Source of the DNA: Planctomycetota bacterium
GTDB lineage: Bacteria; Planctomycetota; DG-23; SLPQ01
Direction of reading: 5' to 3'
DNA: 7,321 bases
NCBI GenBank assembly: GCA_021160625.1
Contig: JAGHCE010000088.1
Span: 1-7,321 of the forward strand
The position numbers and the translations under genes were made by a program. This document shows, piece after piece, positions 1 to 6,005 of the stretch (position 1 is its first letter; each line of letters starts with the position of its first letter). The notes beneath the pieces were generated by a model that ran no database searches, had not been told where the DNA came from, and was given only the letters and a program-made list of their open reading frames with translations.

Positions 1-16
1 CACAATATGCTCCTTT
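1..16 (-). promoter_or_regulatory. Ribosome binding site and start of the gene after waaA
   Basis: On the minus strand a strong Shine-Dalgarno AAGGAG (bases 15-10) is followed after six bases by GTG at bases 3-1; an overlapping TTG at 5-3 is a less likely start. It lies about 25 bases beyond the waaA stop codon, with no terminator hairpin between them, so a further gene almost certainly follows in the same transcript. Only its first codon is inside the window, so its product cannot be read. In many Gram-negative genomes the neighbour of waaA is another lipid A or LPS gene such as lpxK, but that is only a guess from gene order elsewhere. Confidence 0.6.
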
Positions 17-40
17 GAAAAAACAGTTAAGCGCCCCTGG

Positions 41-1330
41 TTACGTGCCTCGGGCGCGATTCTCCAGAATCTCCTTGATTGCTTCCACTGTCCGAGCCGT
101 CGCGCCCTGGGCGGCGATCAGGGCCTTTCTGCCGGCGGCGCCGGCGTTATTGGCGGCATCGGGGTCCAGGTAGGCCCTGACGGCGGCGGTGAGTTCTTCA
201 GGGGCGCTTATCTGCGTGGCGGCTCCGGCATCGAGGAGGAGCTTGGAAGCCTGGGGGAAGTTCTCGACGTAAGGCCCGAAGATAACGGGTCTTGCGACGG
301 CGGCGGGCTCGAGCATGTTCTGGCCGCCGCGCGGTACGAGGCTTCCTCCGACGAAGGCCACGTCGGCGGCGCGGTAGAGGTCGGCCAGCTCGCCCATCGT
401 GTCGCCGAGGATGACCTGTGAACCGGACGCTCTGCCGGCAGCGGGCGGCGCGGACTTGCGTATAACGTCATAACCTCTTATTCTCATTAGCCTTGCGACT
501 TCACTAAACCTTGTTTTGTGCCTCGGCACGATGAGGAGGCGCAGGCGATTGAGGTCGATCTTGAGCCGCCCGTAGGCGCCCAGGAGCGTCTCCTCCTCGC
601 CTGCGTGAGTGGAGCCGCCGATTATGAGGATTTCGTCGTCAGCGACGCCCATTTCCCGCCTTAGCTGGTCGCGGCGGGAGGCGTCGAGGCCGGTGTTTAT
701 GGTGTCGAACTTAACGCTGCCGGTAACGATGATGCGTTCTTCGGGGACCCCCAGGGAGATGAGCCTCTCGGCGTAGGCATCGGTTTGGAGCATATAGAGC
801 GTAACGCCGCCGAGAATGCTGCGGGCCGTCGAGGGGAAACGCTTCCAGCGGCGGTATGCGCGCTCGGTAATACGACCGTTGGCCACTACGACCGGAACGC
901 CGAGGGCATTGGCGCGGCGGAGGAAGTTGGGCCAGACCTCCATCTCCATAAGTACCACGAGCCTGGGGCGTGTGCGGGCGAAAGCCCGGCGGACGGCCCG
1001 GGAGAAATCCAGCGGATAGTAGAAGACGCGTTTGCCGGGGTAGTTCTTCTCGGCGACTTCGCGGCCGGTGTTTGTGGTGGTGGAGAGGACGATTTCCTCG
1101 TCCGGGAGCGCTTCTTCGAGAGCCGATACGATGCCGCGCGCGGCCAGGAGCTCTCCCACCGAAACGCCATGGAGCCAGATGCAGTCGGAGCCGATGCGGG
1201 CGGGTATGAAGCCGAGTTTTTCTTTGAGGCCCGCGCGGTACTTGCCCGTGGTAACCATCTTGTAGAGAAACCAGGGGCTTGCCGCCAGAAGGCTGGCGCC
1301 GTAGAGCACGTCCATTGCGATGGGGTTCAT
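41..1330 (-). CDS. waaA: 3-deoxy-D-manno-octulosonic acid (Kdo) transferase
   Basis: WaaA (KdtA) transfers Kdo from CMP-Kdo onto lipid IVA at the cytoplasmic face of the inner membrane, the step joining lipid A to the LPS core. The length of 429 residues fits the family (E. coli about 425). The N-terminus (residues 6-20) is the usual hydrophobic membrane anchor. The N-terminal GT-B domain has LHGVSVGE, whose Glu60 matches the conserved catalytic base of the family, and EMEVWPN (129-135). The C-terminal domain has TGSVKFD (203-209), STHAGEE (240-246), VPRH (268-271), GDTMGEL (309-315) and FVGGSLVPRGGQN (326-338), all family hallmarks. I chose the ATG at 1330, with AGG six bases upstream; an in-frame TTG at 1345 abuts the T-tract of a terminator and has no ribosome site, and ATG 1315 also lacks one. 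Whether one, two or more Kdo residues are added cannot be told from the sequence. It is probably cotranscribed with the gene starting at the left edge. Confidence 0.95.
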   Translation of the reverse strand: MNPIAMDVLYGASLLAASPWFLYKMVTTGKYRAGLKEKLGFIPARIGSDCIWLHGVSVGELLAARGIVSALEEALPDEEIVLSTTTNTGREVAEKNYPGKRVFYYPLDFSRAVRRAFARTRPRLVVLMEMEVWPNFLRRANALGVPVVVANGRITERAYRRWKRFPSTARSILGGVTLYMLQTDAYAERLISLGVPEERIIVTGSVKFDTINTGLDASRRDQLRREMGVADDEILIIGGSTHAGEEETLLGAYGRLKIDLNRLRLLIVPRHKTRFSEVARLMRIRGYDVIRKSAPPAAGRASGSQVILGDTMGELADLYRAADVAFVGGSLVPRGGQNMLEPAAVARPVIFGPYVENFPQASKLLLDAGAATQISAPEELTAAVRAYLDPDAANNAGAAGRKALIAAQGATARTVEAIKEILENRARGT

Positions 1331-1349
1331 TAAGAGCCTGTCCAAATAG

Positions 1350-1374
1350 AAAAACCCGCGCTAAAGAGCACGGG
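1350..1374 (-). terminator. Intrinsic terminator just upstream of waaA
   Basis: Read on the minus strand, CCCGTGCT (1374-1367), loop CTTT, AGCGCGGG (1362-1355) forms an eight-base-pair stem with one G-U pair, followed directly by TTTTT (1354-1350) and CTATTT. It ends 20 bases before the waaA ATG and about 140 bases after the lipoprotein stop codon. It may simply end the lipoprotein transcript, or, if the candidate promoter at 1441-1469 is real, act as an attenuator in the waaA leader. Confidence 0.7.
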
Positions 1375-1391
1375 CCGCGTGCAGCTTTAGC
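1360..1391 (-). other. Hairpin competing with the waaA leader terminator
   Basis: On the minus strand GCTAAAG (1391-1385) pairs perfectly with CTTTAGC (1366-1360), and inside it GCACG (1382-1378) pairs with CGTGC (1372-1368) around a five-base loop, with a 2-versus-1 internal bulge. This 12-pair stem uses the same bases as the terminator at 1355-1374, so the two cannot form together. That is the layout of an antiterminator. The alternative reading is that this longer stem is part of one terminator, although its base is five bases away from the T-tract. Confidence 0.5.
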
Positions 1392-1402
1392 AGTTATATT
1401 CA

Positions 1403-1435
1403 CGTGGTCTGCAAGTTTGCGTTAAATCGACCACG
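1403..1435 (-). repeat. Inverted repeat in the waaA leader
   Basis: CGTGGTC (1403-1409) and GACCACG (1429-1435) are perfect seven-base inverted arms around a 19-base loop that contains a smaller GCAA/TTGC pair. With the candidate promoter at 1441-1469 the transcript would start near 1434, so this would be the first hairpin of the leader; otherwise it may be an operator next to the start site. Confidence 0.4.
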
Positions 1436-1440
1436 ACATC

Positions 1441-1469
1441 ATATTATCAACATTACCAACAAAATGCAA
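1441..1469 (-). promoter_or_regulatory. Candidate sigma70-type promoter for waaA
   Basis: On the minus strand TTGCAT (1469-1464) and TAATAT (1446-1441) are separated by 17 bases in a locally AT-rich stretch. A perfect TTGACA also lies farther upstream (1496-1491) but has no good -10 at proper spacing. The expected start is near 1434, giving a leader of about 100 bases before waaA that contains all three hairpins listed at 1350-1435. Confidence 0.45.
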
Positions 1470-1511
1470 GTCTATCGCCGCAGGCGCACTTGTCAAACCG
1501 ATTCGAGGCAC

Positions 1512-2255
1512 TCAGTAGGAAAGCCTCGGCTCGATTATGACAAGCGTGCGCTGCCGCCCTCCATCCTCTCTCTCGTGAAGAAACGTCCCCAGACGCATAT
1601 CGGCCGGATCTGCGGTGGCCCCTGCAAGAAAAATCCCCCCCTGTGAAAACTCGAACACGGCCCCCAGGCCATCGAGCACCGTCTCTTCGCCGCCGCCGGG
1701 GCCCTGCTTGAAGAAGGGGGTAAGGAATATCCGCGAGTCCTTCCCCCGGCCTGCGATAACGATCTTCAGCAGCAACTGGAGGTTTTGAGCGTCTATGTAG
1801 GCGGTTTCGTCACGCACCTTGTAGACAAGGGCGGCGGAACGGACCCGGGCGCCAACGGCCACGTCAAACGATTTCCCCGATGGAATCACCATCTCGCGGC
1901 GCTTAGCCGCAAGCGTGGTGACCCGCTTGAGTGCGGCGCGTACCTGCGGGGCTCTCTTATGGTCGGCCGCGGCCACCCGCAGGCCGTTTGCCTTCCAGAG
2001 GGCGTCAACGTCACTTTCAGGCCGAGAGGCCGCCGCCCAGGCCTCCTCCACGATGTCTTCCTGCGCCGCGTCATAGTGCGCAAACGTGATGCGAAAGGTG
2101 AGGCTCTCCTTCACGTCGGGCTCGGCCAGAAACGACGTGTCCGGGGGCTGGGCAACGCGCTGGCCGTTGGAGGGGCAGCCGGTGAGCAACACCGCCAGGG
2201 CCGCAACCACGCCCGCCCCACTCATCCAGGCATATTTTTTTCCCGCCGTACGCAT
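1512..2255 (-). CDS. Uncharacterised envelope lipoprotein
   Basis: The 247-residue product begins with a lipoprotein signal: basic residues, a hydrophobic stretch (about 13-24) and the lipobox LTGC with Cys27 as the lipid-modified residue. The next residue is Pro, not Asp, so by the E. coli Lol rule it would go to the outer membrane. I do not recognise a named domain. The mature part contains an alpha-rich region with LWKANGLRV (about 85-93) and a beta-rich C-terminal half, including KIVIAGRGKDSRIFLTPFF and the ending TLVIIEPRLSY. The NGLRV and LTPFF/EPRL pattern reminds me of uncharacterised planctomycete-type lipoproteins and loosely of the last strands of secretin domains; this is inference. 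The start is supported by GAGGTG seven bases before the ATG. It has its own promoter (2336-2364), so it need not be cotranscribed with the 664-residue gene upstream. Confidence 0.85.
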   Translation of the reverse strand: MRTAGKKYAWMSGAGVVAALAVLLTGCPSNGQRVAQPPDTSFLAEPDVKESLTFRITFAHYDAAQEDIVEEAWAAASRPESDVDALWKANGLRVAAADHKRAPQVRAALKRVTTLAAKRREMVIPSGKSFDVAVGARVRSAALVYKVRDETAYIDAQNLQLLLKIVIAGRGKDSRIFLTPFFKQGPGGGEETVLDGLGAVFEFSQGGIFLAGATADPADMRLGTFLHEREDGGRQRTLVIIEPRLSY

Positions 2256-2276
2256 ATGCTTTCACCTCGGCTGTTT

Positions 2277-2330
2277 CCTGCGGGTCCGGGCCTTGCAGGC
2301 CGCAGGGATTCCGCAGCTACCCGCCTGCGG
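2277..2330 (-). other. Structured leader of the lipoprotein gene
   Basis: Four mutually complementary segments lie between the promoter and the ribosome site, in plus-strand terms CCTGCGG (2277-2283), CCGCAGG (2300-2306), CCGCAG (2311-2316) and CCTGCGG (2324-2330). They can pair 1 with 2 and 3 with 4 (six bases, eight-base loop), or 2 with 4 instead. A nested GGCC/GGCC hairpin with loop TTGCA sits at 2289-2301. I compared it by eye with cobalamin and cyclic-di-GMP riboswitch consensus features and could not make either fit. The ribosome site (GAGGTG) lies just downstream and is not in a stem I can see. Confidence 0.4.
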
Positions 2331-2335
2331 TTGGG

Positions 2336-2364
2336 ATTATCCCCTCCCGGCGGCGGATTTTCAA
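2336..2364 (-). promoter_or_regulatory. Sigma70-type promoter for the lipoprotein gene
   Basis: On the minus strand TTGAAA (2364-2359) and GATAAT (2341-2336) each match the consensus in five of six bases and are spaced by exactly 17. The start is expected near 2329, giving a leader of about 74 bases. It is the best promoter match in the window. Confidence 0.6.
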
Positions 2365-2402
2365 CCGATTTGCGCCCCAGGCCGGATTCACCCGAAAGCC
2401 GA

Positions 2403-2444
2403 GCGCGCCGGGTCGCGTCCTCAAGACCGGCGTTCCCGGCGCGC
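2403..2444 (-). repeat. Long GC-rich inverted repeat, probable transcript end
   Basis: GCGCGCCGGG (2403-2412) and CCCGGCGCGC (2435-2444) are perfect ten-base inverted arms with a 22-base loop. It lies 63 bases beyond the stop of the 664-residue gene, where a transcript end would be expected, but on the minus strand no T-run follows. On the plus strand TTTT follows directly, although no plus-strand gene ends here. It may be a strong 3' end stabilising hairpin or a factor-assisted terminator. Confidence 0.45.
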
Positions 2445-2449
2445 TTTTC

Positions 2450-2483
2450 CCGCAATAAACGGCTCTTTTTCGTCTTACTGCGG
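2450..2483 (-). repeat. Inverted repeat after the 664-residue gene
   Basis: CCGCAATAA (2450-2458) and TTACTGCGG (2475-2483) pair over nine bases with one mismatch in DNA (a G-U pair in minus-strand RNA). It is 23 bases beyond the stop codon at 2507. No T-run follows, so it is a probable 3' untranslated hairpin rather than a complete intrinsic terminator. Confidence 0.3.
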
Positions 2484-2506
2484 CGGATAACCGTACCCGG
2501 TGACGG

Positions 2507-4501
2507 CTACTGCGTCGGCGGGGGGCCGGGCTGCCACGGCGGCGGACCGCCTGGTGCTCCACCGGGGCCAGGCATACCGCCGTTAGGGGGCATCTGCTGC
2601 ATCTGCCGCTGCATCATCATCTGCATCGCAAGCATCTTCGCGGCGTTTATCTCACTTACGGGGATGTTGAGCTCAAAGCGCGCGGTGCGCCCGGAGAAGG
2701 AAACGGCGGCGGTGGTGTAGACCAGGCTCTCCGGCACGCTCATTGCCGGCGCGACAGGGGCGCCCATCATCTGCTTGGCCATAGCCATCTGGAAGGCGAA
2801 CATTTTCGGCACGCTGACAAGCATCACACTCGATGGAGTTGCATCGAGTGTCTCCAGGCTCTTCTTGACCTTCGCCATGTCGATCCCGGCACTGGCACCC
2901 GAAAGCAGGTTCTCCATAGAGGACTTATCCGGCGACACCGCCAGGTATACACGCCCCTCCTTAGCCGCCACCCTGGTCACTATTGCATCGCCGTACATCG
3001 CCTTGATGGCCTTGACCTGCATCTTGCGGACGGCATCGGCCTGAGTTTGCTTCTCGGCATCGGCCTGCGTCTGATCGCCGCTCCCAAAGTCGAGGGAGTG
3101 CTTCATCACCTTGACGGGGACACCCGCGATGACCTCGTCGGAGATTTCCGGCGCCTGCATCCCGGCACCGTTACCGGCAAGCGTGGCCATCTTGAGCCAC
3201 AGGGGGTTGCCGTACATTGTTTCAGTGCTGTCGACTATTGTCTCGGCGGCCTTCGGGGCATTGGTAGTCCTGTAGAGAGCCGCAACCCTGAAGGGTCCGT
3301 CCTGGTCCTGGAACATCGCAAACGTGGCGTTGTCGAAAAGCCCGTACTCCATCGACTTCTCGATCATATCCGCCATGCTGCCGACGGCTTCGTCTGCTGC
3401 GGACTCCTCTCCCGATGCGGCCAATGAGCGGACAAGGTCCTCGGTAACCTTCCCGATGTAATCCTTCGCCGTCTCAACCTTGAGGCTCATCGCTCCCAAC
3501 ATCACCGGATTCGCCGGCAAGAGCGTGATGTCGGAAAGGTCCACGCCCTGCTGCTCGGAGACAATCCTGCCAAAGAGGCTGTCCTTGACCATATCGGCAT
3601 TGACAGTGACCTTGATCCCTTCGGCCGACGGCGCCAGCTCGAAGAGGGCCTCGTCAATATCCTTGTAGATGTCCTTCGCGACGGCAAGCTCCGCTGCCAG
3701 GACGGCCTTCTGCGGGCCGGAAAATCCCGGCATCGGCGGCAGCTTGTCGAGGTTTATGCTGTCGACGAGGTCCGGGTTGGCCTCCCGGAAGGACGATACG
3801 GAAAACGCGGCACATATCGGCGCACGCGTGAGTGCGTTCTCGATTGCGCTTCTGCGCTCTCCGGCTAAGGGCGTCGCGAGGGCCTCGGACCACTTGTCAA
3901 GGGCTTCCGGGGTCTCGGCGAACGCTACGTAATCGCCTCGGACGGTAAAATAGTTTCTACTGCCCCTCATATCGTCCACATAGTCGTAGGCGGCGCCTTC
4001 CTTTTTGCCCGTGCGGTCGCCCAGGGCCGCCCGCCAGGCGTCGAGGTCCTGTATCCGCATCAGGCCAACCACCTGCGGCTCATCGGGCGAATCCACCGCA
4101 GCCTCCTCCGGTGCACCGACTATCGGCGCCGCTTCATCCGCAGAAAGGGCCGGCACGAGCTCCGGTGCCGAGGCGTCTTTCTCAGGGTCTGCGGCGATTC
4201 CGGCAGGCAGAAAGACGACTACCGCCGCCGGTGCACAGAAGTCCACACCACCCTCGATGTCGGCGTCGAAGGTGAGCTTCTGGTGCAGCTTGGCGCTAAG
4301 ATGCGCCGATGCGCCCGGCTGCACAGCGTCAATAAAGGTCCCTAAGGCGTCTTCAAAACCTGAAATAGAATCCACCGCGATAACGGCGCCGGCGTCCTGC
4401 GGCACAAGGTCGAGGACCTTGCCCGGATCGGCGAAAACCGCCGGGGACGCTATTGCAATGACAATGACCGCAAACAACATTCCCCCAAACCTTCTCTTCA
4501 T
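2507..4501 (-). CDS. Secreted protein with duplicated module and Met/Gln/Pro tail
   Basis: The 664-residue product has a Sec signal peptide ending AVFA (cleavage near residue 24) and no later membrane segment, so it should be periplasmic or surface-exposed. I do not recognise a characterised family; the opening LVPQDAGAVIAVDSISG resembles DUF3352-type exported proteins. The mature part looks like two copies of one module, about 32-303 and 327-615: each has a VP or LLPA opening, a VGLMRI or VAALYR strand, a YVAFAETPEAL or VYLAVSPDKS segment, then a CAAFSVSSF or VMLVSVPKM segment and a closing strand. Copy one contains an acidic Ala/Glu/Pro linker (about 104-142). Residues 477-492 hold a short tandem repeat. 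The last 44 residues start with a run rich in Met and Gln (eight Met in about 25 residues) and end in Gly/Pro-rich sequence. The ATG at 4501 is chosen because AGGAGG lies seven bases upstream and the signal peptide begins there; the frame is open farther upstream but without a plausible start. Confidence 0.85.
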   Translation of the reverse strand: MKRRFGGMLFAVIVIAIASPAVFADPGKVLDLVPQDAGAVIAVDSISGFEDALGTFIDAVQPGASAHLSAKLHQKLTFDADIEGGVDFCAPAAVVVFLPAGIAADPEKDASAPELVPALSADEAAPIVGAPEEAAVDSPDEPQVVGLMRIQDLDAWRAALGDRTGKKEGAAYDYVDDMRGSRNYFTVRGDYVAFAETPEALDKWSEALATPLAGERRSAIENALTRAPICAAFSVSSFREANPDLVDSINLDKLPPMPGFSGPQKAVLAAELAVAKDIYKDIDEALFELAPSAEGIKVTVNADMVKDSLFGRIVSEQQGVDLSDITLLPANPVMLGAMSLKVETAKDYIGKVTEDLVRSLAASGEESAADEAVGSMADMIEKSMEYGLFDNATFAMFQDQDGPFRVAALYRTTNAPKAAETIVDSTETMYGNPLWLKMATLAGNGAGMQAPEISDEVIAGVPVKVMKHSLDFGSGDQTQADAEKQTQADAVRKMQVKAIKAMYGDAIVTRVAAKEGRVYLAVSPDKSSMENLLSGASAGIDMAKVKKSLETLDATPSSVMLVSVPKMFAFQMAMAKQMMGAPVAPAMSVPESLVYTTAAVSFSGRTARFELNIPVSEINAAKMLAMQMMMQRQMQQMPPNGGMPGPGGAPGGPPPWQPGPPPTQ
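3031..3078 (-). repeat. 24-base tandem duplication within the 664-residue gene
   Basis: Two 24-base units (3031-3054 and 3055-3078) share their first 13 bases, CGGCATCGGCCTG, exactly and about 18 of 24 overall. In the protein this gives QTQADAEK followed by QTQADAVR, an eight-residue repeat in a charged, probably helical or linker segment. It looks like an in-frame slippage duplication that has since drifted. Confidence 0.6.
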
Positions 4502-4988
4502 ATTGGCTCCTCCTCTTTCAGGACGACTGCGGACCGGATTCCCGTTAGTTCCCATGCACGCTCCCGGCATACGGCCGGCCGCGTCAGCAGGGCGTGCAGG
4601 ATTGTATTGCTCTCCTCGCCGAAAGCAAAACCAAACCCGGCTCCGGGGAAACACCGCACAACCCCATTTACGCACGCGGGCCCGCAGTATTCACGATATT
4701 CCCGGACAATTTTGCAATCACCGCTGCGGACAAGCCAGCTCAACCGGCTTTTGCGGCGATATTTTCTAAATCCCGCTGCAACACTGGCCGATAAGTCTCT
4801 TGGTTTGAGCGGTTGATTATGAGGGGTTCTCTCGTTGCCTGCCACGGAAAGGAGGGGAATGCCTTAGAGAATAGACGAACATTTTTGACGAGAACCGCAT
4901 TTTGAGCCTGTTTTCGTGGAGTTTCAGCGATTGTGCGCTGAATGTTGGAATAGACGTTTTCGGGTCCTTAGTGGAAAAGGGGAGCATT
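4502..4988. other. Divergent intergenic region
   Basis: This 487-base stretch separates the minus-strand 664-residue gene from the plus-strand barrel gene and should hold both promoters. I see no convincing consensus pair on either strand: TTGACG (4885-4890, plus) has a poor -10 at 17 bases, and TTGCAA on the minus strand near 4715 likewise. Other items are a ten-base palindrome CGGCCGGCCG at 4572-4581, a hairpin at 4923-4942, and an AAGGAGG at 4849-4855 followed by a two-codon ATG-CCT-TAG frame. A 115-codon minus-strand frame runs from GTG 4845 into the next gene with an ATGA overlap, but I do not think it is coding. No tRNA or known RNA is visible. Confidence 0.6.
4923..4942 (+). repeat. 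Small hairpin in the barrel gene leader
   Basis: TTCAGCG (4923-4929) and CGCTGAA (4936-4942) form a perfect seven-pair stem with loop ATTGTG, 46 bases before the ATG. It could stabilise the 5' end of an abundant outer-membrane mRNA or be a protein binding site. No T-run follows, so it is not a terminator. Confidence 0.35.
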
Positions 4989-5759
4989 ATGAGGAAGGTC
5001 TTTTTGGTGGCTTTGGTAGGGGTAATGTTTTCTGCGGCGCCGGTTTTCGCTCAGGAGGGAGATCTTGGCCCCGTAGGCGGCAATCTGGGTAACCTGACAC
5101 CCGGCTTTGCAACGTCACTGGCCGACACGACCACGGTCGAAGTAGGCCAGGTGGAACTGGGGCTTGCCGGTGGTTACTGGACCAACGGTACGGTCTTTGA
5201 AACCGGTGCCGTCCAGTTGACCTACGGTCTTGTCGACAACGTGGAGCTTATCGGCAAGTGGGGTTGGGTGCTGGGCGAAAGCAAGGTCGACGGCAACGGC
5301 GATACGGTGGTAGGTATCAACGCCAAGCTGGTTGAGGAAAACGACAATATGCCGTCCATGGCGGTCGAGGTTTCCGGAAGGTGCCCCACCGGTGACGGCT
5401 TCACCGGCTACGACGGCACGGTTCTGGGCGTTGCAAGCAAGACCTACGGCGACCTGAGGGTGCACGTCAACGCCGGCTACACCACCATCGGCGATTCGAC
5501 TTCCGGTATGCGTAGCGACACCGACTACTTCGCGGCGGGCATCGATTATCCGCTCCTGGACAACGTCGTTCTCGTAGTTGACGGTGTTTCGGCCGAGTCG
5601 GCGTATGAAGGCGAAGATCGCCTCCAGTCTGCCGAAGCCGGTATCCGCACGTCCCTGACCGACGTCGACACGCTTTCGGTCGGCGTTTCGGTAAGCGTCG
5701 GCAACGGTAACGCGACGCCCGATTTCACGGCGACGGTAGGCTACCAGAGGGCTCTGTAA
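4989..5759 (+). CDS. Predicted outer-membrane beta-barrel protein
   Basis: The 256-residue product has a clear Sec signal peptide (basic start, hydrophobic core, VFA cleavage near residue 21). The mature part alternates short amphipathic strands with Gly/Asn/Asp-rich turns, for example VEVGQVELGLAGGYW (50-64), GAVQLTYGLVDNVELIGKWG (73-92), LRVHVNAGYTTIG (156-168) and FTATVGYQ (246-253), as in small transmembrane barrels. The GLVDNVEL-type turn recalls the MetA-pathway/transporter-like porin family (Phenol_MetA_deg), but the match is by eye only. The last residue is Leu, not the aromatic residue typical of Omp C-termini in Proteobacteria. One Cys (132) is present. The start is ATG 4989, with GGGGAG five bases upstream and the signal peptide beginning there; a longer frame to TTG 4902 lacks a ribosome site. 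It is monocistronic, ending in two hairpins. Substrate or role is unknown. Confidence 0.85.
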   Translation: MRKVFLVALVGVMFSAAPVFAQEGDLGPVGGNLGNLTPGFATSLADTTTVEVGQVELGLAGGYWTNGTVFETGAVQLTYGLVDNVELIGKWGWVLGESKVDGNGDTVVGINAKLVEENDNMPSMAVEVSGRCPTGDGFTGYDGTVLGVASKTYGDLRVHVNAGYTTIGDSTSGMRSDTDYFAAGIDYPLLDNVVLVVDGVSAESAYEGEDRLQSAEAGIRTSLTDVDTLSVGVSVSVGNGNATPDFTATVGYQRAL

Positions 5760-5767
5760 GGCCTCTC

Positions 5768-5812
5768 CTCCGGCGGTTTCCCCTAAAACGGTGACCGGGG
5801 AAAAGGCCGGAG
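5768..5812 (+). repeat. Hairpin just after the barrel gene
   Basis: CTCCGGC (5768-5774) pairs with GCCGGAG (5806-5812), and TTTCCCC (5777-5783) with GGGGAAA (5797-5803), giving 14 pairs with a 2x2 internal mismatch and a 13-base loop. It starts nine bases after the stop codon, and no T-run follows. It probably protects the 3' end of the mRNA or acts together with the terminator that comes next. Confidence 0.55.
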
Positions 5813-5827
5813 CACAAAAAGTCAGGC

Positions 5828-5865
5828 AAGCGCCCGTGCGAGAACCGTGCGGGCGCTTTTCTTTT
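5828..5865 (+). terminator. Intrinsic terminator of the barrel gene
   Basis: AAGCGCCCG (5828-5836) and CGGGCGCTT (5850-5858) form a perfect nine-pair stem with a 13-base loop, followed by TTTTCTTTT (5857-5865). It is a standard Rho-independent terminator that insulates the barrel gene from the dehydrogenase gene downstream. Confidence 0.85.
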
Positions 5866-5903
5866 CGCGTTGCCTCCGGCGCCTCCATTGAGTGAAAAGT
5901 TTG

Positions 5904-5930
5904 TTGACAAACGCCCGCCGCGCGGATAAT
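5904..5930 (+). promoter_or_regulatory. Candidate promoter for the dehydrogenase gene
   Basis: A perfect TTGACA (5904-5909) and GATAAT (5925-5930) lie just past the terminator. The spacing is 15 bases, shorter than the ideal 17, which lowers confidence or may mean an activator is needed. The start would be near 5937, giving a leader of about 70 bases. Confidence 0.4.
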
Positions 5931-6005
5931 CCTGTACATAGACTCTGCCCTGTGCAAGAGATATCCCCACAGACCGTCTCCTGCAGGAATGATCGAGGCA
6001 CCAAA

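Noticed and set aside
785..1333. 182-residue plus-strand frame antisense to waaA, and similar long frames opposite other genes
   Set aside because: These are shadows caused by high GC content. They have no ribosome sites or recognisable domains and lie wholly inside well-supported genes.
1422..1442. Six-residue frame MMSWSI in the waaA leader, a possible leader peptide
   Set aside because: It has no ribosome site, its first ATG overlaps the candidate -10 box, and it does not carry a run of regulatory codons.
2256..2506. Cobalamin or cyclic-di-GMP riboswitch before the lipoprotein gene
   Set aside because: Short pieces such as GGTTGAAAATCC and GGGGCGCAAA resemble parts of those motifs, but the rest of each consensus is missing and the strong promoter lies inside the candidate region.
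4572..4581. Ten-base palindrome CGGCCGGCCG as an operator
   Set aside because: Such palindromes are common in GC-rich DNA, and nothing around it (no promoter elements, no second copy) supports a role.
4498..4845. 115-codon minus-strand frame ending in an ATGA overlap with the 664-residue gene
   Set aside because: The overlap is suggestive of coupling, but the GTG start has no ribosome site, codon use is unlike the neighbours (AGA, TTA, many Cys and Arg), and the product shows no fold or motif I recognise. Homologues in related genomes would be needed to revive it.
4849..4867. AAGGAGG followed by ATG-CCT-TAG, a two-codon frame
   Set aside because: The spacing between the ribosome site and ATG is only three bases, and a two-codon frame is easily found by chance.
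4885..4913. TTGACG as a promoter for the barrel gene
   Set aside because: The hexamer at 17 bases (CTGTTT) is a poor -10, and other spacings are no better.
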